From an uncultured Lachnospiraceae bacterium (GTDB lineage: Bacteria; Bacillota; Clostridia; Lachnospirales; Lachnospiraceae): a stretch of 37,283 bases of DNA. The notes below the pieces were generated by a model. That model worked only from the letters and a program-made list of their open reading frames with translations. It was not told the origin of the DNA and did not search any database. Location: assembly GCA_910585825.1 (NCBI GenBank), contig CAJUEY010000028.1:1-37283 (forward strand). The letters are read 5' to 3'. This document shows positions 25,557-34,283 of this stretch, in pieces. A program made the position numbers and the translations under genes. Every line of letters begins with the position of its first letter. The stretch's first letter is position 1.

Positions 25557-25814
25557 ATGGAAAAGATTAAATTTATAGTTCCTGAAACACAGGAAGAAAC
25601 AGAATTTTTCTGTCTGGAGCAGACGAGAATTAATAATCAGAATTATTTACTGGTCACCGAAGATGAGGAAGGTGATTCAGAGGCTTATATTCTAAAAGAA
25701 ACATCTTCTAAAGAGGAAGAGACGGTATACGAAATGGTGGAAGAGGACGCTGAATTAGAAGCCATTGGAAAAGTCTTTGCGGAATTGATAGATGATGTTG
25801 ATTTGGAATACTAA
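25557..25814 (+). CDS. DUF1292 protein (YrzB-like)
   Basis: This is a short acidic protein of 85 residues starting MEKIKFIVPETQEETEFFCL. It contains the typical YLLVTEDEEGDSEAYILK stretch and an acidic tail. DUF1292 proteins have no known activity. Almost invariably they follow ruvX and ireB in Firmicutes, as here, where only two bases separate it from ruvX. A regulatory or adaptor role is often supposed, but the sequence shows nothing specific. Confidence 0.9.
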   Translation: MEKIKFIVPETQEETEFFCLEQTRINNQNYLLVTEDEEGDSEAYILKETSSKEEETVYEMVEEDAELEAIGKVFAELIDDVDLEY

Positions 25815-25842
25815 GCGGTGAAAAAAGAACGGAGGTAATTTT

Positions 25843-27513
25843 TTGAAACAGAAAACAACAGAACATGGAAAGCTAAAGATCATTCCTTTAGGAGGGTTAG
25901 AGCAGATTGGAATGAATATTACTGCCTTTGAATACGAAGACAGTATTATTGTCGTGGATTGCGGATTGTCATTTCCGGAGGACGATATGCTGGGAATCGA
26001 TCTGGTCATTCCGGATATTACGTATTTGAGGGACAATATTGATAAAGTAAAGGGATTTTTTATCACACATGGGCATGAAGATCATATTGGAGCCATTCCC
26101 TATGTATTAAAAGAAATCAATGTGCCGATTTATGCGACGAAACTGACGATAGGCATCATTGATCATAAATTAAGAGAACACAATATGCTCTCTAAAGTAA
26201 AGCGGAAAGTCGTAAAATACGGACAGCACATCAATCTCGGCAATTTCAGAGTAGAGTTTATCAAAACGAATCACAGCATTCAGGATGCAGCAGCCCTTGC
26301 AATTTATTCACCGGCAGGCATTGTCGTTCACACCGGAGATTTCAAAGTGGACTACACACCGGTTTTCGGAGATGCCATTGATCTGGCAAGGCTGGGTGAA
26401 ATCGGAAAAAAAGGCGTTCTTGCTTTGATGTGTGACAGTACGAATGCGGAACGTCCCGGATTTACCATGTCGGAGAGGACTGTGGGAAGAACGTTTGACA
26501 ATATATTTTCGGAACACAGGAATTCCAGAATTATTATAGCCACATTTGCATCAAATGTAGACCGCGTGCAGCAGATCATTAATTCCGCCTGCAAATACGG
26601 AAGAAAAGTTGTGGTAGAGGGAAGAAGCATGGTCAATATTATTTCTACGGCAACGGAACTGGGCTATCTGGATATCCCGGACAATACACTGATTGACGTA
26701 GAACACCTGAAAAATTATCCGGATGAACAGACGGTGCTGATAACCACAGGGAGCCAGGGAGAGTCCATGGCGGCATTATCCCGCATGGCCTCCGGCATGC
26801 ACAAAAAGATTACCATCAAACCCAGGGATACGATTATTTTCAGCTCCAATCCCATACCGGGGAATGAAAAAGCCGTGTCCAATGTGATCAACGAACTTTT
26901 TATGAAAGGGGCAGATGTGATTTTCCAGGATGCCCACGTATCCGGACATGCCTGTCAGGAAGACATCAAACTGATCTATTCGCTGGTCCGCCCGAAATAT
27001 GCGATTCCGGTACATGGGGAATACCGTCATCTTATGGCGCAGAAGAAAGTAGCAGAGGAATTGGGCTACGACAAGGATAATATATTTATCCTTTCTTCCG
27101 GAGATGTGTTAGAATTAAATGAAGAGTCGGCAGCAGTCACCGGACATGTCCAGGTAGGTAATGTCATGGTGGACGGACTGGGCGTCGGAGATGTAGGCAA
27201 TATCGTCCTCAGAGACAGACAGCATCTGGCAGAGGAAGGGATTATTATTGTGGTACTGACTTTAGAGACAGGTTCCGGACAGCTTTTGGCGGGACCGGAT
27301 ATTGTATCCAGAGGATTTGTCTATGTAAGAGGTTCTGAAAGCCTTATGGACGAGGCCAGACAGGTGCTGGACGGTACGATGCAGCAGATGTTAGATAAAA
27401 ATATCACTGACTGGGGAAGGATTAAAACAGAGATCAGAGATGCTCTCGGAGAATTTGTCTGGAGGGAAACAAAGAGAAGACCGATGATCATACCGATTAT
27501 TATGGAGGTATAG
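25843..27513 (+). CDS. rnjA: Ribonuclease J
   Basis: RNase J is a metallo-beta-lactamase/beta-CASP nuclease with 5' exo- and endoribonuclease activity, central to mRNA decay and rRNA maturation. The metal motif is FFITHGHEDHIGAIP, further ligands lie in HTGDFKVDY and CDSTNAER, and the beta-CASP end carries IPVHGEYRHL. It has 556 residues, a usual length. The start is TTG at 25843, 7 bases after GGAGG (25831-25835); no ATG fits. It is tightly followed by the YlbF-like gene, which belongs to a family that modulates RNA processing. Confidence 0.96.
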   Translation: MKQKTTEHGKLKIIPLGGLEQIGMNITAFEYEDSIIVVDCGLSFPEDDMLGIDLVIPDITYLRDNIDKVKGFFITHGHEDHIGAIPYVLKEINVPIYATKLTIGIIDHKLREHNMLSKVKRKVVKYGQHINLGNFRVEFIKTNHSIQDAAALAIYSPAGIVVHTGDFKVDYTPVFGDAIDLARLGEIGKKGVLALMCDSTNAERPGFTMSERTVGRTFDNIFSEHRNSRIIIATFASNVDRVQQIINSACKYGRKVVVEGRSMVNIISTATELGYLDIPDNTLIDVEHLKNYPDEQTVLITTGSQGESMAALSRMASGMHKKITIKPRDTIIFSSNPIPGNEKAVSNVINELFMKGADVIFQDAHVSGHACQEDIKLIYSLVRPKYAIPVHGEYRHLMAQKKVAEELGYDKDNIFILSSGDVLELNEESAAVTGHVQVGNVMVDGLGVGDVGNIVLRDRQHLAEEGIIIVVLTLETGSGQLLAGPDIVSRGFVYVRGSESLMDEARQVLDGTMQQMLDKNITDWGRIKTEIRDALGEFVWRETKRRPMIIPIIMEV

Positions 27514-27515
27514 GC

Positions 27516-27851
27516 ATGGATCAGATACAAAAAGCATTAGAGGATTTGATTGCTGCAATAGAAACATGCGAAGAATACAAAGGCTATCTGGCAGCAAAGA
27601 AAGAAATTAAGAAACATCCTCTTTTGAAGAAAAAGGCAGATGAGTTTCGCAAATTAAAATTCGATCTGCAACGCAGCGAAACGGATATTTTTGAAAAAAC
27701 AGATGAACTCAGACAGGAGCATGAAGAGGTAAATGGCAACTCTGTTGTATGGGAGTATTTGACAGCAGAAAATGCTTTCTGCCGGATTTTACGGCAGGTC
27801 AACTGGAAGTTGTTGGAAAGTCTGGATTTTGATGCGGAGTTTGAGGAATAA
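27516..27851 (+). CDS. YlbF/YmcA family (Com_YlbF) protein
   Basis: This is a helical 111-residue protein (MDQIQKALEDLIAAIE, then YLAAKKEIKKHPLLKKKADE and FRKLKFDLQRSE) of the YlbF/YmcA class. In B. subtilis, members bind RNase Y and steer mRNA processing. Here the gene lies 2 bases after the RNase J gene, so a role beside an RNase is an attractive inference. No cysteine motif for iron-sulfur binding (as in YlbF/YmcA) is seen. Confidence 0.85.
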   Translation: MDQIQKALEDLIAAIETCEEYKGYLAAKKEIKKHPLLKKKADEFRKLKFDLQRSETDIFEKTDELRQEHEEVNGNSVVWEYLTAENAFCRILRQVNWKLLESLDFDAEFEE

Positions 27852-27884
27852 AGGACAAAATATGCAGAGGATACGGAGGAAGAG

Positions 27885-28277
27885 ATGAGCGCCCAAAAAA
27901 TAATTTTGAAAATATTAAGCATCTGTTTTTCGGTTTTTATCCTGATCGCAGTGGCAGTGGGGATCTACCAGGGAGGAAAAACGGTATATCACTTTGGATA
28001 CCGCGTGTTTACGGAATCGCCGGTAGATGAACCGGAAGAAGGAAAAGATAAAGTCGTACAGGTGACATCCGGGATGGGAGCGAAAGAGCTGGGGGATCTT
28101 CTGGAACGGAAAGGCCTGATCCGGGATGCAAATTTATTTGTGGTGCAGTTGAAACTTTCTGCTTATTCCAACGAGATCAAAGAAGGCGTTTATACCCTTT
28201 CCACATCTATGACGGCACAGGAAATGATGCAGATTATGTCTGCAGAAGATCTGGATGATACAGAAACCGAAGAATAG
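27885..28277 (+). CDS. MltG/YceG-like membrane protein lacking the catalytic domain
   Basis: The protein has 130 residues. An N-terminal membrane anchor spans about residues 8-28 (ILSICFSVFILIAVAVG). A LysM-like domain of the MltG N-terminus follows at about 55-120, with VVQVTSGMGAKELGDLLERK and EGVYTLSTSMTAQEMM. Normal MltG has more than 330 residues and a catalytic glutamate domain. That domain is missing, and the gene ends cleanly at DTETEE with the next gene 14 bases on. The place matches yrrL (mltG) of the B. subtilis ireB-ruvX-yrzB-mltG-trmR run. It may bind glycan or partner proteins without cutting. The start ATG follows GGAGGAAGAG. Confidence 0.85.
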   Translation: MSAQKIILKILSICFSVFILIAVAVGIYQGGKTVYHFGYRVFTESPVDEPEEGKDKVVQVTSGMGAKELGDLLERKGLIRDANLFVVQLKLSAYSNEIKEGVYTLSTSMTAQEMMQIMSAEDLDDTETEE

Positions 28278-28291
28278 GACGGAAAGCAGAC

Positions 28292-28933
28292 ATGATCGTA
28301 GAAGAACGTCTTGTGACATATATCAATTCCTTAGAGCAGGGAAACACAAAGCTGTTAGAGGATATGGAAAAAGCAGCGTTAGAATCTTACGTTCCCATTA
28401 TCCGAAAAGAGACACAGCAGTTTTTAAAACTGCTTTTGGCAATGAAACAGCCTGAAAGGATTCTGGAAATCGGAACGGCGGTGGGATTTTCGGCTTTGCT
28501 TATGGCAGAGTATAATCCTGTGGATTGTGAGATTGTTACCATAGAGAATTATCAAAAAAGAATTCCGATTGCCAGAGAGAATTTTAAAAAAGCGGGAAGA
28601 TCAGATCAGATCAAGCTGTTAGAAGGAGATGCCGTGAGGATACTTCCTACACTGGAGCAGCCCTTTGATTTTATATTTATGGATGCGGCAAAAGGACAGT
28701 ATATTCATTTCCTGCCGGAATTGATCCGTCTTTTGAAACAAAACGGTACACTGGTATCAGATAATGTGCTTCAGGACGGCGACGTCTTAGAATCCAGATT
28801 TGCGGTTACGAGGCGGAACCGTACGATACACAAACGAATGCGGGAATATCTCTATGAAGTGACGCATCATGACAGTTTAGTCAGTGTGGTTCTGCCAATC
28901 GGAGATGGGCTGACAGTCAGTTCAAAAAAATAG
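28292..28933 (+). CDS. trmR: O-methyltransferase TrmR (tRNA 5-hydroxyuridine methylation)
   Basis: This 213-residue SAM-dependent catechol-type O-methyltransferase has motif I ILEIGTAVGFSALLMAEY, the metal-site region FIFMDAAKGQY and VSDNVLQDGDV. B. subtilis TrmR (YrrM) methylates 5-hydroxyuridine at the wobble position to mo5U. The gene directly downstream is a U32-family hydroxylase, the enzyme class that makes the ho5U substrate, as in yrrM-yrrN/O. Assignment to the family is firm; the tRNA role follows from this context. Confidence 0.87.
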   Translation: MIVEERLVTYINSLEQGNTKLLEDMEKAALESYVPIIRKETQQFLKLLLAMKQPERILEIGTAVGFSALLMAEYNPVDCEIVTIENYQKRIPIARENFKKAGRSDQIKLLEGDAVRILPTLEQPFDFIFMDAAKGQYIHFLPELIRLLKQNGTLVSDNVLQDGDVLESRFAVTRRNRTIHKRMREYLYEVTHHDSLVSVVLPIGDGLTVSSKK

Positions 28934-28949
28934 ACCGGGAGGAAAACAA

Positions 28950-30176
28950 ATGAAACGTCCGGAATTGCTCATACCGGCAAGCAGTTTAGAAGTGCTGAAA
29001 ACAGCAGTTATATTTGGAGCAGATGCCGTATATATCGGAGGAGAGGCATTTGGGCTGAGAGCCAAAGCCAGAAACTTTTCCATGCAGGATATGGAAGAAG
29101 GTATTGCATTTGCCCATGAACATGGAGTAAAAGTTTATGTAACAGCGAATATACTGGCCCATAATGATGATCTGGAAGAAGTCAGAATTTATTTTCAGGA
29201 ATTGAAAGGCATCCGGCCGGATGCACTGATTATTTCTGATCCGGGAGTATTTGCCATTGCAAAGGAAGTCTGTCCGGAAATAGAACGTCATATCAGTACA
29301 CAGGCCAATAACACCAACTACGGAACCTATCGTTTCTGGTATGAACAGGGGGCAAAGAGGGTCGTATCTGCCAGGGAATTGTCTTTAAAAGAAATCAGAG
29401 AAATCAGAGACCATATTCCGGAGGATTTGGAGATTGAAACATTTGTCCATGGGGCCATGTGCATTTCTTATTCGGGAAGATGCCTGCTCAGCAATTATCT
29501 GACAGGAAGAGACGCCAATCAGGGGGCTTGTACCCACCCCTGTCGTTGGAAATATTCGATTGTGGAAGAGAAACGCCCGGCAGAATATATGCCGGTATTT
29601 GAAAATGAGAGAGGAACGTTTATTTTTAATTCCAAAGATTTGTGTATGATTGAGCACATTCCGGAATTATTCGATGCGGGAATTGACAGTTTTAAAATCG
29701 AAGGCAGAATGAAAACAGCTCTTTATGTGGCAGCTGTGGCAAGGACTTACCGGAAGGCGATTGATGATTATATGGAATCGCCGGAGACGTATCAGAAGAA
29801 CCTGCCCTGGTATATCAGTCAGATTTCAAACTGTACGTATCGTCAGTTTACCACAGGATTTTTCTTTGGTAAACCTTCTGAAGAGGCGCAGATCTACGAT
29901 AACAACACGTATTTCAAAGAGTATACCTATCTTGGAATCGTAGAAGACGTCAGATCAGACGGGTTTTGTCAGATCATCCAGAGGAACAAATTCTCTGTGG
30001 GAGAAGAAATTGAAATCATGAAGCCAGACGGGGAAAACACAGCTGTGATAGTCAAAGGAATTTTTGACGAAGAGGGCAAAGCCATGGAATCGGCGCCTCA
30101 TCCGCAGCAGAAATTATTCATTGACCTTGGCGCGTCATTAGAGCGTTTCGATATTTTACGAAGAAAGGAAGAGTGA
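28950..30176 (+). CDS. trhP: tRNA 5-hydroxyuridine hydroxylase TrhP (peptidase U32 family)
   Basis: The 408-residue protein carries the U32 signature ETFVHGAMCISYSGRCLLSN and the further cysteines in QGACTHPCRW that coordinate an iron-sulfur cluster. It begins MKRPELLIPASSLEVLK. TrhP hydroxylates U34 of tRNA anaerobically using prephenate, giving ho5U, which TrmR then methylates. Unlike B. subtilis, which has trhP1 and trhP2, only one gene is present here. GGGAGG precedes the ATG. The old name peptidase/collagenase is misleading. Confidence 0.9.
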   Translation: MKRPELLIPASSLEVLKTAVIFGADAVYIGGEAFGLRAKARNFSMQDMEEGIAFAHEHGVKVYVTANILAHNDDLEEVRIYFQELKGIRPDALIISDPGVFAIAKEVCPEIERHISTQANNTNYGTYRFWYEQGAKRVVSARELSLKEIREIRDHIPEDLEIETFVHGAMCISYSGRCLLSNYLTGRDANQGACTHPCRWKYSIVEEKRPAEYMPVFENERGTFIFNSKDLCMIEHIPELFDAGIDSFKIEGRMKTALYVAAVARTYRKAIDDYMESPETYQKNLPWYISQISNCTYRQFTTGFFFGKPSEEAQIYDNNTYFKEYTYLGIVEDVRSDGFCQIIQRNKFSVGEEIEIMKPDGENTAVIVKGIFDEEGKAMESAPHPQQKLFIDLGASLERFDILRRKEE

Positions 30177-30181
30177 CAGCT

Positions 30182-31240
30182 ATGAAACAGGAAAAATATG
30201 TTGCATATGTGGGAACCTATACATATGAACACAGTATAGGAATTCATATTTATGATTTGGATGTGGAACACGGAAGGATGACGGAACGAAAAGTAGTAGA
30301 TATTACGAATCCTTCCGATCTTCTGGTTTCCCATAACAAAGAGATTTTGTATTCCATTACAGACGACGGTGTTCGGGCTTTTCATATTCTTCCGGACGGA
30401 GATTTAGAGACGATGAATGAAAACTGGATCGGAGGTATGAGAGGCTGTTATCTGGATGCAGACGATAATAACCGTTACGTTTTTGTAGGGGGATATCATG
30501 ACGGAAGAGTTTCTATGCTTCATCTGAATGAAGACGGTTCCATTGGCGAAATTGCCGACGGAATCTTCCACAAAGGCGTAGGCAGAAATGCAGCGGACAG
30601 AAGCTCCAGGCCGCATGTCAACTGTGTCAAAGTGACGCCGGATCAGAAATATCTCTGCGCGGTAGACGGAGGCCTTGACCATGTGAAAATATACAAGATT
30701 GATTATGAAAACGGCAGACTGAAACTGGCGGATATTGTTCACAGTGATCTGGATTCAGCGCCGAAAATGATCCGTTTCAGCAAAGACGGCAAAAACGCCT
30801 ATATTTTAAACGAACTGGAGAATTCCGTGGACGTCTATAAATATTATGTGGGAAAAGACGGAGCAGAATTTGAACGGATTCAGAAGGTATCCACACAGAA
30901 AGTGAAAAGAGATCACTGCAGTTCCCAGAATATGGAATTTTCTCTGGACGGCAGATACTTATTCTGTGCGAATGCCGGGTCTACTGAAATGGCGATTTTT
31001 GAACGAGATGAAGAAACAGGCTTATTAACGTTAAACAGCGTGATCCCCATCAGCGGCGATTTCCCGAAAGCCCTGGCGATTTTCCCGGGAAACAGGCATT
31101 TTGTCAGCCTGAATCATGAATCCAATGAAATCTGTACGTTTCGCGTGGACTATGAAAAGAAATATGCCCTTATGGACGGCAAGCCTTTAAAGATCGACAA
31201 ACCCAATTGCATTTACATTCATAAGCTGAAAAATGTTTAA
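30182..31240 (+). CDS. Lactonase family beta-propeller protein (Pgl/YkgB-like)
   Basis: The 352-residue protein has repeating beta-propeller blades. The Pgl-type signature shows in RPHVNCVKVTPDQKYLCAVD, GGLDHVKIY and FSLDGRYLFCANA. Some members are 6-phosphogluconolactonases of the oxidative pentose phosphate pathway; others are lactonases or of unknown substrate. It lies 5 bases after trhP (ATG at 30182; a GTG at 30173 would overlap by 4 bases). Its presence in a tRNA-modification run may be incidental. Confidence 0.88.
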   Translation: MKQEKYVAYVGTYTYEHSIGIHIYDLDVEHGRMTERKVVDITNPSDLLVSHNKEILYSITDDGVRAFHILPDGDLETMNENWIGGMRGCYLDADDNNRYVFVGGYHDGRVSMLHLNEDGSIGEIADGIFHKGVGRNAADRSSRPHVNCVKVTPDQKYLCAVDGGLDHVKIYKIDYENGRLKLADIVHSDLDSAPKMIRFSKDGKNAYILNELENSVDVYKYYVGKDGAEFERIQKVSTQKVKRDHCSSQNMEFSLDGRYLFCANAGSTEMAIFERDEETGLLTLNSVIPISGDFPKALAIFPGNRHFVSLNHESNEICTFRVDYEKKYALMDGKPLKIDKPNCIYIHKLKNV

Positions 31241-31255
31241 ATATTTGAGGGATAG

Positions 31256-31283
31256 TTGACATAAAACGGTTTTGAAACATAAT
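31256..31283 (+). promoter_or_regulatory. Predicted promoter of the YbaK-type gene
   Basis: A perfect TTGACA (31256-31261), 16 bases, then CATAAT (31278-31283), 24 bases before the start codon. It lies after the lactonase stop, so the YbaK gene has its own promoter. Confidence 0.65.
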
Positions 31284-31307
31284 CGGCAGGAATAGAGGAG
31301 GCAGGAT

Positions 31308-31778
31308 ATGTCAGTTGAAAACGTAAAGGCGTATTTCAAAAAATACGGAATCGAAGAGAAAATACAGGAATTTGAGGTGTCAAGCGCAACGGTAGAGCTG
31401 GCGGCGGCTGCGCTTTCCTGCGAACCTGCCAGGATTGCCAAAACGCTTTCTTTTAAAGTGGAAGATCATGCGGTTTTGGTGGTGGCTGCCGGAGACGCCA
31501 GAATTGACAATAAAAAATACAAGGCACAGTTTGCCGCAAAAGCCAAAATGCTTTCACCGGATGAGGTGCAGACTATGGTGGGTCATGCCGTTGGCGGCGT
31601 ATGTCCCTTTGCGGTAAAGGAAAACGTCAAAGTGTATCTGGACGTATCCCTGAAACGGTTTGAAACTGTCTTTCCCGCCTGCGGCAGCTCTAACAGCGCT
31701 ATTGAGCTAACCATTCCGGAGATGGAAGAGTATTCCGGCTATCTGGAATGGGTGGATGTCTGCAAAGAGTATGCGTAA
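31308..31778 (+). CDS. YbaK/EbsC-type aminoacyl-tRNA deacylase
   Basis: This is a 156-residue free-standing editing domain. It has IAKTLSFKVEDHAVLVV with the family lysine, MVGHAVGGVCPFAV around the substrate pocket, and GSSNSAIELTIPEM. Family members hydrolyse mischarged tRNAs such as Cys- or Ala-tRNA(Pro), or act on related substrates. AGAGGAGG precedes the ATG. It ends the plus-strand core run and converges with aroC. The exact tRNA substrate is not readable. Confidence 0.9.
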   Translation: MSVENVKAYFKKYGIEEKIQEFEVSSATVELAAAALSCEPARIAKTLSFKVEDHAVLVVAAGDARIDNKKYKAQFAAKAKMLSPDEVQTMVGHAVGGVCPFAVKENVKVYLDVSLKRFETVFPACGSSNSAIELTIPEMEEYSGYLEWVDVCKEYA

Positions 31779-31809
31779 ATGATTTTTTAGATAATGAGAA
31801 TACGGAAAA

Positions 31810-31835
31810 GGCAGAAACATATTCACGTTTCTGCC
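31810..31835 (+). terminator. Hairpin downstream of the YbaK-type gene
   Basis: GGCAGAAAC (31810-31818), loop of 8, GTTTCTGCC (31827-31835): nine perfect pairs, with an AT-rich but not T-run tail. It is the first of two hairpins in this convergent intergenic gap. Confidence 0.5.
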
Positions 31836-31845
31836 ATAAAATAAG

Positions 31846-31924
31846 AAACTGCTAAAATCATACAGGATATCGCTGTCCAAATAGGGGTGTATCTATGAGG
31901 TCCTGTAGATTTTAGCAGTTTTTT
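31846..31924. repeat. Long inverted repeat, terminator or MITE-like element
   Basis: AAACTGCTAAAATC plus TACAGGA (31846-31867, one bulged A) pairs with TCCTGTA plus GATTTTAGCAGTTT (31901-31921): 21 pairs around a 33-base loop, followed by TTT. It could terminate both converging genes, but the long loop with matching ends also resembles a miniature element. Confidence 0.6.
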
Positions 31925-31965
31925 ATCTGCACATTCCAGAAATGAGCATTCTGTGAGAATCTGAT

Positions 31966-33066
31966 TTAAACATGCCGGTAGAAATCACAGATGCGGTCTA
32001 ATCGGGCTGTCATGTTCAAAAGCAGGGCGTCGCATATGATAAGGGCTGCCATGGATTCTACCACTACGACGGCTCTTGGAACAATGATGGGATCGTGTCT
32101 GCCGTGAATAGAGATATCAATGTTTTCACCGGATTTGTTTACGGTTTTCTGGGGCGATGCAATGGAAGGAGTGGGCTTTATCGCTGCGCGGAGAACAATG
32201 GAAGAACCGTCGCTGATGCCTCCGAGGACGCCGCCGGAGTGATTGGTTGCTTTGGCTGTCTTTCCGGTATTAGCGATATAAAAACTGTCGTTGTTGGCGC
32301 TTCCGCTGGCATGTGCAGCAGCAAAGCCGTCGCCGATTTCAAACCCTTTCACAGCGCCGATGGAGAGAATGGCCTTCGCCAGATTTGCATCCAGTTTTTC
32401 AAAAACAGGATCGCCGATTCCGGCAGGAAGGCCTTTTATGATGCATTCAATTATGCCGCCGGAAGAGTCCTGCCGTTTCATGCAGCCTTCCAGATAATCC
32501 TGCGCTTTTTCGGCTGCGTCGGAATCCGGCATATAGAGGGGGTTCCGGTCGATTGCATCCGGATCGAAAGCAGAAATTTCAACCGGTCCGATGGATCTGG
32601 TGTAAGTGATGAAAGAGATTCCAAGCCGGTCAAGGAGCTTTGCGGCAACCGCTCCCGCAGCAACGCGCCCAATGGTTTCTCTGCCGGAGGAACGGCCGCC
32701 GCCCCGGTAGTCCCGGAAACCGTATTTGGCGTCAAACGTATAGTCCGCATGTCCCGGACGATAGTATTCGGCAATATCACCGTAGTCTCTGGAACGCTGA
32801 TCCTGATTGAAAACAACCATGGAAATCGGAGTTCCGGTAGTTTTGCCTTCAAAGATGCCGGATAGGATTTCAACGGCGTCGGATTCCTTTCGCTGGGTAG
32901 TATAACGGGATTGTCCCGGTTTTCTGCGGTTTAAATAAGCCTGGATGTCTTCTTCGCACAGGGCAAGACCTGCCGGACAGCCGTCGATGACAACGCCGAT
33001 GCCCCTTCCGTGGGATTCTCCCCAGGTAGTAATTTTAAATATATTTCCAAATGTGGAACCTGCCAT
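31966..33066 (-). CDS. aroC: Chorismate synthase
   Basis: AroC converts EPSP to chorismate with reduced FMN, the last step of the shikimate pathway. Family motifs are GESHGRGIGVVIDGCPAG near the start, GGRSSGRETIGRVAAGA, SGGVLGGISDGSSIV, and HGRHDPIIVPRAVVVVES near the end. It has 366 residues, a usual length. The ATG at 33066 follows GGAGGT on the minus strand. It is a single gene here, not in an aro cluster, and converges with the YbaK-type gene. Confidence 0.97.
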   Translation of the reverse strand: MAGSTFGNIFKITTWGESHGRGIGVVIDGCPAGLALCEEDIQAYLNRRKPGQSRYTTQRKESDAVEILSGIFEGKTTGTPISMVVFNQDQRSRDYGDIAEYYRPGHADYTFDAKYGFRDYRGGGRSSGRETIGRVAAGAVAAKLLDRLGISFITYTRSIGPVEISAFDPDAIDRNPLYMPDSDAAEKAQDYLEGCMKRQDSSGGIIECIIKGLPAGIGDPVFEKLDANLAKAILSIGAVKGFEIGDGFAAAHASGSANNDSFYIANTGKTAKATNHSGGVLGGISDGSSIVLRAAIKPTPSIASPQKTVNKSGENIDISIHGRHDPIIVPRAVVVVESMAALIICDALLLNMTARLDRICDFYRHV

Positions 33067-33534
33067 GATGTACCTCCTGATGATGTTTTTCAGGGATATT
33101 TTAGCATATTCCTGGGAGGAGGGGAAGAAATATTTGTGTAGAGAGATTTTTGTGCAGAAAAACCATCGGCAATAATCCTGTTATAATATAGGTATGGGCG
33201 GTATTTGAAATTACATATTCTGTCACTGCGCAATGAAAAAAGATATCCGAGTTGCGTTGTTTATGGTTCTGCGTTTGGCAGAACCGGGTGACAGAGAAAG
33301 TTTTAAGGGAGAAGGACAGTCTTTTTGTGAAAAACGCTGAAAATATTGGAAATCCGGTCTTTACAGTTGTCATGCAGACTTATTTATGCTAAGCTTGACA
33401 AAAGCATACATTCTTTTATTTCAAATCAATTATCTATATTTCTGTCATGATTCAGAAAATCCATGCTTTTATTCCAACAATCAAAAATACAAAAGCGGGA
33501 GACTCTGAAACGGACTCCTGCAAAAGGAGGACAA
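33067..33534. other. Gene-free stretch upstream of aroC and the Rpn remnant
   Basis: I find no supportable gene here. There is a hairpin GGTTCTGC-GTTTG-GCAGAACC at 33265-33285 of unknown role. TTGACA at 33395-33400, with only a weak TATTTC 16 bases on, may be a promoter for the Rpn-like gene. Confidence 0.4.
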
Positions 33535-34280
33535 ATGAAGGAAAAGAAAGAAAAAGTCAGGCCGCAGCGTGCCTATAAGGATACGGTGTTTCGGATGCTG
33601 TTCCGGGAGAAGGAGAATTTATTAAGCCTTTACAATGCGGTAAATGGGACGGCATATAGCGATGTGGAGAATTTAGAGATTACGACATTGGAAAATGCGG
33701 TTTATATGAACTATAAGAATGACATTTCCTTTGTGATGAATTTTGAATATTTGTACTTTTCTATAATGGAATGCAGCATCAGCCGGAGCAGGAGACATTG
33801 AAACTTTCCGATGCATTTGAAAAGAAACCGGACACATCGGAGTTGGAATTGACTGTAAGCATGTACAACATCAATTATGGTCAGAATCCGGAACTTTTGA
33901 ATGCCTGCCAGACATTAAAAGAGTATGCCCAGTATGTCAGCAAAGTGAGGGAATATGCAGAGAAGATGCCGTTTGCAGATGCTGTCGAGACAGCGGTAGA
34001 CGACTGCATCCGGAATGGAATTCTTGTAGATTTCCTGTTGAAGAACCGTACGGAGGCGATAGAGATGAGTATATTTGAATATGACGAAGAGAAACATTTG
34101 AAAAATGAACGGGAACATGCTTATAACGAAGGCCGGGCCGAGGGAATTAGAATTTTAATCAGAGCATATTTGAAAGAGGGAATAGCAAAAGACAGAATCC
34201 TTAAAGAGCTTGAAGAATCCTATTCCCTTTGTAAAGAAGAGGCGGAGAACTATTACACAGAAATAGAAAGCAAAATATAA
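33535..34280 (+). pseudogene. Rpn family (PD-(D/E)XK) recombination-promoting nuclease, internal deletion and frameshift
   Basis: The start MKEKKEKVRPQRAYKDTVFR, followed by MLFREKENLLSLYNAVNGT, and the downstream part (LKLSDAFEKK, MYNINYGQNPELL, EYAQYVSKVREYAEKMP, MSIFEYDEEKH) belong to the abundant Lachnospiraceae Rpn/transposase-like nuclease family. After KNDISFVMNFE the usual 55-75 residues are missing. The frame jumps at about 33,745-33,760 into FVLFYNGMQHQPEQETLKL, which is read one base out of phase. The deleted part holds much of the nuclease core, so I expect an inactive product. The ATG at 33535 follows AAAGGAGG. The C-terminal fragment alone could start at 33771. Confidence 0.8.
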
Positions 34281-34283
34281 ACG

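Noticed and set aside
32095..32865. 256-codon open frame on the plus strand inside aroC
   Set aside because: Shadow of aroC. Chorismate synthase motifs are all on the minus strand.
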